The notes under the pieces were generated by a model that ran no database searches, was not told where the DNA came from, and saw only the letters and a list, made by a program, of their open reading frames with translations. A DNA stretch of 32,917 nucleotides from Bacteroidaceae bacterium (GTDB lineage Bacteria; Bacteroidota; Bacteroidia; Bacteroidales; Bacteroidaceae): positions 1-32,917 of the forward strand of contig JAKSLI010000038.1 in assembly GCA_024401305.1 (NCBI GenBank), given 5' to 3'. Shown in pieces: positions 1 to 7,034 of the stretch (the first letter of the stretch is position 1; each line of letters begins with the position of its first letter). Position numbers and translations under genes: made by a program.

Positions 1-2
1 CA

Positions 3-1691
3 CCTTTCGACGGCCGAGCTTCCATCGACAACGCTTGCGTCTGCTACGCTGCGCTGCAACAACTGACGGCCTCCCCCAACCCCTCCACAGGGAGGGGGGA
101 TACCATCCGGACGGCTACACTCCCCCTTGTGGGGGAGTCGGAGGGGGTCAGTGCTTTTGCGCAGCTCGAACCCGTTGCCATGCGTATGGAGGTCAAGGAA
201 GGCAAGCGCGGACTCACCCTCATCAACGACACCTACAATTCCGACATTGTCTCTCTTGACATCGCCCTCGCCTTCATGTCTCGCCGCAAGGACGCGGAAG
301 AGCGCAAGAAGGTGCTCATTCTCAGCGACATACTCCAGACAGGCATTGAACCGGAAGAACTTTACACAGAAGTTTCCCGACTCGCAAAGATTCGCGGCAT
401 AGACTATTTCATCGGCGTTGGCGAACAGATTTCCGAGCATCAGGACCTCATCGACATTCCGGAGAAGCACTTCTTCCTGACCACAGACGAACTCCTCAAG
501 GACCCTCTCCAACTCCACTCCGACTCCATCGTCCTCATCAAGGGTGCTCGCAGCTACCATTTCGACCGCATAACGGATGCTCTTGAGCTGAAAGTCCACG
601 AGACAATCCTCGAAGTCAACCTCAACGCACTCGTTGACAACCTCAACTTCTACCGCTCCCACATGTCCGAGCAGACGAAGCTCGTTGCCATGGTCAAGGC
701 TGACGCTTACGGTGCCGGTGCTGTCGAGGTGGCAAAGGTTCTGCAGGACCATCAGATAGACTATCTCGCCGTTGCCGTTGCCGACGAAGGCGTGGAACTT
801 CGCAAGGCTGGCATCAAGGCTCCTATCATGATAATGAACCCAGAGATGACGGCTTTCAAGACCATGTTCGACTACAAGCTCGAGCCAGAGGTCTATAACT
901 TCCGTCTTCTGGGCGCACTCATCAAAGCAGCTCAGCAGCAGGGAGTTACCGATTATCCAGTACACATCAAGCTCGACACCGGCATGCATCGTCTCGGTTT
1001 CAATCCAATGACCGAAATCGAACAGCTCGTGGAGATATTGAAATCGCAGAAAGCTATCACACCTCGCTCCGTATTCTCTCATTTCGTAGGTGCTGACGAA
1101 GACCGCTTCGACGATTTCTCAGCCTCTCAGTTCAGCAAGTTCGAGCACGGCAGCAACATTCTCCAGAGTGCCTTCTCGCATAAGATCCTTCGCCACATCG
1201 ACAACTCCGCAGGCATCCTCCATTTCCATGACCGCCAGATGGACATGTGCCGACTTGGCATCGGACTCTACGGCGTGAACAATCGCGACAATTCCATCAT
1301 AAACAATGTCTCTACGCTCAAGACCACAATCCTCCAGATTCGTGATGTCTGCAAGGAAGACACCGTAGGCTACAGCAAGCGCGGCGTTCTGGAAAGAGAT
1401 TCCCGCATAGCAGCCATCCCTATCGGTTATGCCGACGGACTCAACCGTCACCTCGGTCGCGGCAACTGCTACTGCCTCGTCAACGGCAAGAAAGCACCAT
1501 ACGTAGGCAACATCTGCATGGACGTAGCGATGATTGATGTCACCGACATCGACTGTCAGGAAGGCGACAGCGTGGAAATCTTCGGAGCAAACCTCCCTGT
1601 CACAGTCCTCTCCGACGCCCTCGACACCATTCCTTACGAGGTGCTCACATCCATCTCCAGCCGCGTAAAGAAGGTTTACGTGCAGGAGTAA
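3..1691 (+). CDS. murF-alr: Bifunctional MurF ligase / alanine racemase, 5' end cut off by the window
   Basis: Cytoplasmic peptidoglycan enzyme. The MurF half adds D-Ala-D-Ala to UDP-MurNAc-tripeptide using ATP; the racemase half makes D-Ala from L-Ala with PLP. This fusion is established in Bacteroidota. The frame is open from base 3 with no stop. The MurF C-terminal domain shows the family segments LEPVAMRMEVKEG and LINDTYNSD (about bases 165-255). The racemase half begins near base 600. Its PLP lysine lies in MVKADAYGAG (codon 696-698), its catalytic tyrosine in IGYADG (codon 1428-1430), and VGNICMDVAMIDVTD follows. A GC-rich palindrome (69-149) is inserted in frame between CYAALQQL and AFAQLEPVAM, adding about 27 residues absent from ordinary MurF. 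A GTG at 129 could be mistaken for a start but lies inside this insertion. A strong terminator follows at 1799. Most N-terminal MurF sequence, including the ATP site, is outside the window. Confidence 0.93.
   Translation, partial: PFDGRASIDNACVCYAALQQLTASPNPSTGRGDTIRTATLPLVGESEGVSAFAQLEPVAMRMEVKEGKRGLTLINDTYNSDIVSLDIALAFMSRRKDAEERKKVLILSDILQTGIEPEELYTEVSRLAKIRGIDYFIGVGEQISEHQDLIDIPEKHFFLTTDELLKDPLQLHSDSIVLIKGARSYHFDRITDALELKVHETILEVNLNALVDNLNFYRSHMSEQTKLVAMVKADAYGAGAVEVAKVLQDHQIDYLAVAVADEGVELRKAGIKAPIMIMNPEMTAFKTMFDYKLEPEVYNFRLLGALIKAAQQQGVTDYPVHIKLDTGMHRLGFNPMTEIEQLVEILKSQKAITPRSVFSHFVGADEDRFDDFSASQFSKFEHGSNILQSAFSHKILRHIDNSAGILHFHDRQMDMCRLGIGLYGVNNRDNSIINNVSTLKTTILQIRDVCKEDTVGYSKRGVLERDSRIAAIPIGYADGLNRHLGRGNCYCLVNGKKAPYVGNICMDVAMIDVTDIDCQEGDSVEIFGANLPVTVLSDALDTIPYEVLTSISSRVKKVYVQE
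69..149. repeat. Full-length palindromic element, in-frame copy inside murF (copy E1)
   Basis: The 81 bp contain two GC-rich hairpins: CCCCTCC-ACA-GGGAGGGG at about 81-98, and ACTCCCCC-TTGT-GGGGGAGT at about 119-138. They flank the near-palindromic core CCATCCGGACGG (103-114). Outer tails are C-rich on the left and end GGAGGGGGTC on the right. The core and both hairpins match the copy at 22152-22232. The length is a multiple of three and carries no stop in the murF frame. The core is read here in a different codon phase from the other full copy, so the element is open in at least two frames. Both boundaries are inferred by alignment with the second copy, to within a few bases. Confidence 0.85.
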
Positions 1692-1695
1692 AATC

Positions 1696-1929
1696 CACTG
1701 ATACTATTTTGTCATCACTGGCACTCGTTTTCGCAACTCTATGAGTTATGCATAAAAACCGTGGCAGTTACGAACAAAAACTCATACAGTTTTTACCCAA
1801 AACTCACTGCTTTTTACCCCAAAAAGCAGTGAGTTTTTTTGCTATCTGTAACTCCCATGCTATCAACCAGTTACAAAAACGGACATAAGCCATAGAAATA
1901 CCCCAAAAGCACTGATACTATTTTGTCAT
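1696..1929. repeat. 20-bp direct repeat pair in the murF-alr downstream region
   Basis: CACTGATACTATTTTGTCAT occurs at 1696-1715 and again, identically, at 1910-1929. The first copy starts 5 bp after the murF-alr stop codon; a terminator hairpin lies between the copies. The 362-base gap 1692-2053 holds these repeats, the terminator at 1799 and a 9-bp-period repeat at 2010-2036 (ATTCG followed by four variable bases, three times). No coding sequence was seen. The origin is unknown; a duplication or a relic of a small mobile element would both fit. Confidence 0.7.
1799..1840 (+). terminator. Rho-independent terminator of murF-alr
   Basis: A perfect 15-bp stem pairs AACTCACTGCTTTTT (1801-1815) with AAAAAGCAGTGAGTT (1821-1835) around the loop ACCCC. 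Two further A-T pairs can form outside it. A run of T follows to 1840. Because A bases precede the stem, it could also work on the minus strand for the convergent regulator gene that ends at 2054. Confidence 0.88.
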
Positions 1930-2053
1930 TTTCCGCCTATCTCCACACATATTTTACGCGTATCAAGAAGGCAATCTACGTTAGGCACAAAAGGTTCGTT
2001 ACCATTTATATTCGTTCTATTCGCGAGATTCGTGCTCTAAAATTACTGCCGAC

Positions 2054-3160
2054 CTAAACCTGATTGCTTCCCTGCTTCTGGATGAACTCGTTCAGCTTGA
2101 CCTCCGCCGGGAGATTGAACTTTTTCCTCAACCTGCTGCGCCCCATCTCAACACTCTTCACGTTTACGCCAGTCATCTTTGCTATATACGAAACTTTGCG
2201 ACCTTCTAGGATAAGCATACATAGAAGGAGATCATGATTCGTCAGACGTCCTTCCACAAGGCTGTTCATATTGCGCTCAAACATAGGATATTGCAGCCTC
2301 ATCGTATCCATATACTCCTTGATGCTCGCCTTTCTTTTCAGCTTCTCTGCATTCTGCTCCATCTCTGAAGATAGAGCTTCCATCTTGCTCTCTTTCTCGG
2401 TAAGAACCTCCATCTGCTTCTCCATCTCTTCGATCTTACCCTTGATCAAATCCCGTTCTTCCTGAAGAATCGTCTTGATATTTGCCAACTCATTGGCATT
2501 CTCCGGGCGTTGCTTCCAAACAAAATAGGCGTTGACACTATTGAGAAGCATATTACACACCAAATAAACGTTCTCTACGATAAGATCGCTGAAATAAGGA
2601 CATAAAACCGAATATAGCACTATCACCGTGATGCCAATTCCAAGAACCCACATCGTCCAGTTTTTGGATGGGTAATTGCCATCTGTGGCATACGACAGCA
2701 AGTAGTTGTATTCCCTCAGGCTCTTGACCATTCGCACCGTGAACACCAACAGGTAAACGGTGAGCCATACACTAAGTATTATCACATAGGAGAACCCATC
2801 TGTCAATAAAGCGATGGCGAAGATAACAAACAAAGGGACTTCACTCAGCAACAAATGAAGCCATCGCGTTCTCCATGGAAGCACTTCCAGATCCTGCTTG
2901 CATATACATTCTATCACCAAAAAGAAGAATGGCAGACCTAACGCATCCACAAAGAAGCTAATTTGCATCTGATTGTGGACAATCAACTCAGGAAAGAGAT
3001 GCGCCACCAATTCAAACAGGCACTGTAACGCTGACACGAGTCCGAACCACGCAAACGCCTCACGAAACGGAGCTTTTTCGCTGCGATTCACATAAGCGAC
3101 AACGAAGAAGCATAGATAGAGGCTGAAGCATGCGCCAACAAGGAAATTATTGATAATCAT
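2054..3160 (-). CDS. Membrane-anchored helix-turn-helix transcriptional regulator
   Basis: The predicted 368-aa protein has an N-terminal block of about seven hydrophobic segments (roughly residues 1-205). A charged coiled coil follows (about 219-277, rich in EEME, KMEALSSEMEQ), then a C-terminal helix-turn-helix (about 307-358, MLILEGRKVSYIAKMTGVNVKSVEMGRSRLRKKF) of LuxR/sigma-4-like type. It probably binds DNA while held in the inner membrane and responds to an envelope signal. The frame could extend to a TTG at 3208, but the ATG at 3160 is preferred because the longer start needs a rare codon and overlaps a repeated AAATAGGGGT motif. A TATCTTTG box sits only a few bases upstream (3165-3172), which would give an almost leaderless message. 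It is divergent from the secreted-protein cluster at 3507, a natural candidate target by position only. The ligand and regulon are unknown. Confidence 0.8.
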   Translation of the reverse strand: MIINNFLVGACFSLYLCFFVVAYVNRSEKAPFREAFAWFGLVSALQCLFELVAHLFPELIVHNQMQISFFVDALGLPFFFLVIECICKQDLEVLPWRTRWLHLLLSEVPLFVIFAIALLTDGFSYVIILSVWLTVYLLVFTVRMVKSLREYNYLLSYATDGNYPSKNWTMWVLGIGITVIVLYSVLCPYFSDLIVENVYLVCNMLLNSVNAYFVWKQRPENANELANIKTILQEERDLIKGKIEEMEKQMEVLTEKESKMEALSSEMEQNAEKLKRKASIKEYMDTMRLQYPMFERNMNSLVEGRLTNHDLLLCMLILEGRKVSYIAKMTGVNVKSVEMGRSRLRKKFNLPAEVKLNEFIQKQGSNQV

Positions 3161-3187
3161 GCTGCAAAGATAATAATATAATTCAGA

Positions 3188-3240
3188 AAATAGGGGTGTT
3201 ATTGCCAAAAACCTATACTTTTTCTCTTAAAAATAGGGGT
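3188..3240 (+). promoter_or_regulatory. Repeated AAATAGGGGT motifs in the divergent intergenic region
   Basis: AAATAGGGGT occurs at 3188-3197 and 3231-3240, 43 bp apart and in the same orientation. A shorter version, TAGGGGTAT, lies at about 3356-3364. They fall between the membrane-bound regulator and the secreted-protein cluster, where operators would be expected. The rest of the 346-base gap 3161-3506 is AT-rich and contains the promoter at 3377 and no ORF of note. A role as binding sites is inference. Confidence 0.4.
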
Positions 3241-3376
3241 ATAAAGGTATTCCCCCCCATAAAACATCCCTATTTCACGCCCCAAACACTCATTTTTCAC
3301 ATCTCCAAACAAATCAATTACATAGTAATACAACTATATTTTTCCGCGATTTTGTAGGGGTATCAGCCTTTTACCT

Positions 3377-3408
3377 ATTGTCTATCCCATATAATTAATG
3401 TAACTTTG
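3377..3408 (+). promoter_or_regulatory. Bacteroidota-type promoter for the secreted-protein cluster
   Basis: A -33 element (ATTG, 3377-3380) is followed after 20 bp by TAACTTTG (3401-3408), matching the Bacteroidota sigma consensus TTTG/TTG and TAnnTTTG. Transcription would start near 3415, leaving a leader of about 90 nt before the ATG at 3507. No Shine-Dalgarno sequence is visible, as is usual in this phylum. Confidence 0.78.
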
Positions 3409-3506
3409 CACGGTTTTGGAATGTGTTCTGCCAAAATGATCCAATAAGCATTTACACTACATCATTTCAAAAATATTAACAAATAAAAAAATAAACAAAA
3501 CATAAT

Positions 3507-6500
3507 ATGACAAGAAAACTTTTATTTTTATGGGCAATGCTCCTCAGCCTCTTCACTTCTGTCAATGCGCAGAACTGGACGTGGACGGGAGAGACGGCTG
3601 CAGCTGGAGATTTTTATCTCTATAATGTAGGTTTCAAAGGCTTCTTGAATTATGCGGGATCAGTTTCTGTCTCGGCGAACAACACGCCTACGTCTATGTG
3701 GAAATTCTCTAATGCAAGCAGTGGTAACATCTCAACTTCGTACAATAACAAAACTTATTACATTTATGTTGAAAAAACGGGAACAGGAGGAAGCGCAAGC
3801 ATTAGGACAAATACCGCAACTGTAACCATCGCGCCAAGTTCTATTACGAGTGGAGCATATAAGATTCAACACACAAAAACCGGCATAGGATCAGGCACTC
3901 GATATTTTAATGTTGAAAATGCAACTAAGGTATCTGCTGCATCTACTAATGGTGTAAATAACGACTGGTATTTAATTTCCGAAGCACAAAAAACTGCGCA
4001 TGACAATTACATCGTTGCTTGGACGAAGTTGAACGCACTTAGTTCAATAAACCCTTCTATGCCGAAGGCTGCAGAGGTTTCTAATGCTTTGGCCGCTGCC
4101 ACAAATTATGACAATGCTGCTGAGAACACAAAGACTTTGAACGATTTGCTCACAGCATGCTTTAAAGCTGCCACAAAAGAGAATCCGTTGAATGTAACAA
4201 TGTTCATCACAAACCCTGGCTACGAAGCTTCTACATGGAATGACGGTTGGACTGCAGACAATTTCGGTCATCAGAACAACGGAAAAATGAATGTGAATTA
4301 TGCAGAAATGTGGTCTGCTGAAGGAACACTTACTTCTGGCAAGATCTCGCAGACCCTTCACAATCTCCCTGTAGGAACATACAACCTTTCTGCCACTGTA
4401 ACTGGCGGTTTTGTAGGCGAAACATCAATGTACGCAATGGAAGAAGCTCGCAAGGTTGTGGTCCCAGGTATTGAAGACGACCCTGTGCAGCATCCGGTTG
4501 TACCTTTCGTAATACACAATGATACAGAAGGACAGAATGTAGAGATAGGTTTCAAGCGTGATGATTGTCAGTATTGGACAGCTGTTGACGATTGGACTCT
4601 CTCGTATTATCCTGTTGACGAATACGAATACAACAACGGTATTCGTCTTGACGGTTCTTACCTCAGCAAGCCTGCTTACACAGGAACTCCTATGGAAGGC
4701 GTTGATCCTCAGCATGACAACGACGCGCTCCTCGTAGTAACTTGGCGTGACAACAGCACCAACGACCTAGAGGCTTCTTGGGCACTTGCTGCTAACTCAA
4801 AAGCTGAAGTATGGGTGGATGGAGCAAAGACTGCAGATGCAGATCTCCTTACAGACTTCCGCTCTTCACACTACGACAACGGTTTCGGTCTTTACATTCC
4901 TAACTTCGACGAAACAAAGACTTATACGGTCAAGGTTCCTGAAAACGTATTCGGATACACCGCTGTTGGTCATGGTAACGAAGCGTTTGAGATTAACGCA
5001 GTTCAGTCTCCATTGAAGGACGGCAAGTACTTCGTCGTTGTAAAGGGAACTGGCAAGCACGTCAGCCGTGGTAAGGGTTTTGGTACTCAAGCAATCCTTG
5101 ACTACTACGGTGTACCAATGCTCGTGCAAACAGCAGGTCTTACAACATTCAAGTTCCTCGACAATAATGCATTCCTTGGTTCTGAACCATCTGACGACTG
5201 GCTCTTTACCGACATACAAGGTTCTGAAGGCAATAAAGTTCGCCGCTATGTTTTGATAGCAGGCGAAGGTGCTCACGAAGGCGAATTCCAGTTCTATGCT
5301 CCAGCTCGCGACAAGTACCTTAGTCACGTACAGAACTCTATTGAAGGTGAATCTTACGATGCCGTAAACGAGGGTGGCAATGCCGACTACTTCCAGTTCG
5401 AGGTTCTTGACGCAGAAGGCTACGCTACTCACCTCGCAAAGATAGAGGAAGACGAGGCAATCCGTGTTGCTGCTCATGCTGGTTTTGTGGTTAAGAACAA
5501 AGCTGAATATGACGAACTGATTTCAAAATGGGAGACTCAAGATTTAACAACCATCTTCCCAAGCAATGATACAGAAGCAACTAAGGCCGCTGAGTATCAT
5601 GAGAAGAAGAATGCAGAGCTTGCATGCGATGCCATATGGAAATGTACTCCTCGTGACCTCGTAGGTGGTGAGAAGGTTAAGCTCACACTTGACAAAGGTC
5701 TCTACGTGATGGATTGCGATGCATTCCAGCAGGCAATGGACCTTGCTACGCTTCAAGCAAACCAAGGTTTCCGCGGTCTTACTTATATGTATGTAAAGGT
5801 AGGCAGCGAGATGTACAAGTCGCAGCTCAAGTCTATTACTGAGACAACAGGCACAATCCCAACTGACGAAGCTTCTGCCACTACAGCTCTTGATGCCGGC
5901 ACATACCGCAACCAGGTGATCTTCTACGTACCTGAAAAGGGCACAACAGTAGAATTCGGTGTAGAAAACCCTCAGCGTCTTGGTAACGGCGTTGATGAGA
6001 CTGCCGGTTCATGGGTAGCCTTCAAGAACATCAAGGTTGAGAAGTTCAATGCAGAACTTGACGAAGCAAATCTCACATGCAAGGCAGGAATGTACGGCAC
6101 TTTCGTAGCTCCTTTCGATGTCATCATCCCAGACGACATCATGGTAATGGATGTTCAGTTAGAATATGACAACAGAATTGTTGTGATAGAAAGAGCACTC
6201 ACTGCGGGCGACAACAGCAAAAAAATCCTCCCTGCCGGAATTCCTGTAATTGTAAAGAACACTTCAGACCAAGACATCATTGACAAGATTTACCGTGATG
6301 TAAAGACCGTTGAGGATGAAACTGTCACAGACAACAATAGCGTTCTCACAGGCTCGCTCGTAACTAACCATCAAATCCGTACAGGATCATTCGTATTGCA
6401 GACTCAGGAAGGTTTGCAGGCGTTCTACATCGTAGTAGACGAGAAGCCTTTCATATGCCAAAAGAACCGTTGCTATGTAAAGACATCAGGCAGCCAGGGC

Positions 6501-6683
6501 GGTGGTCAAGCAAAGGTGCTCAACATCATTGAAAGCGATGAAGCTAACGGCATCCACGAGGTGGAATCAGCAAACAGCAACAAGCCTGAGACAACAGCAA
6601 TCTACGATCTCAGCGGTCGCCGCGTAACAACAACCCAGAAGGGTATCTATATCATTAACGGAAAGAAAGTTGTAAAGTACTAA
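3507..6683 (+). CDS. Large secreted multidomain protein with T9SS-type sorting tail
   Basis: The predicted product is 1058 aa. A signal peptide (residues 1-21, ending VNA-Q) is followed at once by a module opening WTWTGETAAAGDFYLYN (about 24-155). Next are a helical linker and a carbohydrate-binding-like beta module (about 230-370: ITNPGYEA, a tryptophan-rich stretch, ISQTLHNLPVGTYNLSATV, then WTAVDDWTLSY). A lectin-like segment lies near 501-640 (DGKYFVVVKGTGKHVSRGKG). A module near 854-1010 contains YGTFVAPFDVIIP and LQAFYIVVDEKPF. The end (about 1030-1058) reads IYDLSGRRV, then GIYIINGKKVVKY, the form of a type IX secretion C-terminal signal. The first module, the carbohydrate-binding-like module and the C-terminal module recur in the hydrolase at 7035. 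No catalytic domain was recognised, so it may bind polysaccharide or act at the cell surface. It probably leads an operon with the next two genes. Function is inferred. Confidence 0.88.
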   Translation: MTRKLLFLWAMLLSLFTSVNAQNWTWTGETAAAGDFYLYNVGFKGFLNYAGSVSVSANNTPTSMWKFSNASSGNISTSYNNKTYYIYVEKTGTGGSASIRTNTATVTIAPSSITSGAYKIQHTKTGIGSGTRYFNVENATKVSAASTNGVNNDWYLISEAQKTAHDNYIVAWTKLNALSSINPSMPKAAEVSNALAAATNYDNAAENTKTLNDLLTACFKAATKENPLNVTMFITNPGYEASTWNDGWTADNFGHQNNGKMNVNYAEMWSAEGTLTSGKISQTLHNLPVGTYNLSATVTGGFVGETSMYAMEEARKVVVPGIEDDPVQHPVVPFVIHNDTEGQNVEIGFKRDDCQYWTAVDDWTLSYYPVDEYEYNNGIRLDGSYLSKPAYTGTPMEGVDPQHDNDALLVVTWRDNSTNDLEASWALAANSKAEVWVDGAKTADADLLTDFRSSHYDNGFGLYIPNFDETKTYTVKVPENVFGYTAVGHGNEAFEINAVQSPLKDGKYFVVVKGTGKHVSRGKGFGTQAILDYYGVPMLVQTAGLTTFKFLDNNAFLGSEPSDDWLFTDIQGSEGNKVRRYVLIAGEGAHEGEFQFYAPARDKYLSHVQNSIEGESYDAVNEGGNADYFQFEVLDAEGYATHLAKIEEDEAIRVAAHAGFVVKNKAEYDELISKWETQDLTTIFPSNDTEATKAAEYHEKKNAELACDAIWKCTPRDLVGGEKVKLTLDKGLYVMDCDAFQQAMDLATLQANQGFRGLTYMYVKVGSEMYKSQLKSITETTGTIPTDEASATTALDAGTYRNQVIFYVPEKGTTVEFGVENPQRLGNGVDETAGSWVAFKNIKVEKFNAELDEANLTCKAGMYGTFVAPFDVIIPDDIMVMDVQLEYDNRIVVIERALTAGDNSKKILPAGIPVIVKNTSDQDIIDKIYRDVKTVEDETVTDNNSVLTGSLVTNHQIRTGSFVLQTQEGLQAFYIVVDEKPFICQKNRCYVKTSGSQGGGQAKVLNIIESDEANGIHEVESANSNKPETTAIYDLSGRRVTTTQKGIYIINGKKVVKY

Positions 6684-6702
6684 AAAAGCACAAAGTAGAA
6701 AT

Positions 6703-6909
6703 ATGAAAAAGAAATATATTGCCCCAAAATCAAGATCAATAAAACTTGATTCCGAAGACCTGATGCTGACTACTCAAAGCATCCCCAAAGGCGCAGTTAA
6801 TCCCTATCAAGCAGACCCTAGCACGAAAGTTCCAATGGACGCACGCGAAGTAGAATCAGGAGTTTCTTTCGAATATTATCCTGCAGATCCTACTTATGGA
6901 CAAGATTAA
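6703..6909 (+). CDS. Small conserved-looking protein between two secreted proteins
   Basis: The 68-aa product starts MKKKYIAPKSRSIKLDSEDLM and has an acidic, proline-rich second half (YPADPTYGQD at the end). It has no hydrophobic segment and no cysteine. It lies 19 bp after the large secreted protein gene and before the hydrolase gene, in the same direction and with no promoter of its own, so it is probably co-transcribed. Short Bacteroidota proteins with an MKKxYIxPxxxxxxL-type opening are familiar, but I know of no assigned function for them. It could be a small accessory protein or a processed peptide. The ATG, AT-rich upstream context and length support real coding; function is unknown. 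Confidence 0.65.
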   Translation: MKKKYIAPKSRSIKLDSEDLMLTTQSIPKGAVNPYQADPSTKVPMDAREVESGVSFEYYPADPTYGQD

Positions 6910-6916
6910 GGTATCC

Positions 6917-6999
6917 ATGCAAACGACATGACGAGACTAGCGGTTTGCATATATTCATAACAATATCATTAGGCGAGAACTCCCCGGAAAAGGGAGTTC
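6917..6999 (+). other. Two hairpins in the intercistronic gap before the hydrolase
   Basis: ATGCAAAC (6917-6924) pairs with GTTTGCAT (6943-6950). GAACTCCC (6977-6984) pairs with GGGAGTTC (6992-6999) around a 7-nt loop. Neither is followed by a clean T-run, and no TAnnTTTG promoter was found before the next start at 7035. They are more likely RNA-processing or partial attenuation structures, tuning the downstream hydrolase against the upstream gene, than full terminators. Confidence 0.45.
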
Positions 7000-7034
7000 C
7001 CGTCTGTTGCATTTTAATGATATCTGAAAAACAA

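Noticed and set aside
129-131. GTG as an internal start for a separate racemase gene
   Set aside because: The frame is open upstream with MurF sequence, and this GTG lies inside the inserted palindrome.
3161-3208. Longer N-terminus for the membrane-bound regulator
   Set aside because: It needs a TTG start and overlaps the repeated AAATAGGGGT motif; the ATG at 3160 gives a natural membrane-protein start.
4866-5477. 203-codon minus-strand ORF inside the first large secreted protein
   Set aside because: Antisense shadow; its cysteine- and valine-rich translation matches no family.
6945-7034. Upstream start for the hydrolase
   Set aside because: The extra 30 residues run through a hairpin and precede a perfect signal peptide starting at 7035.
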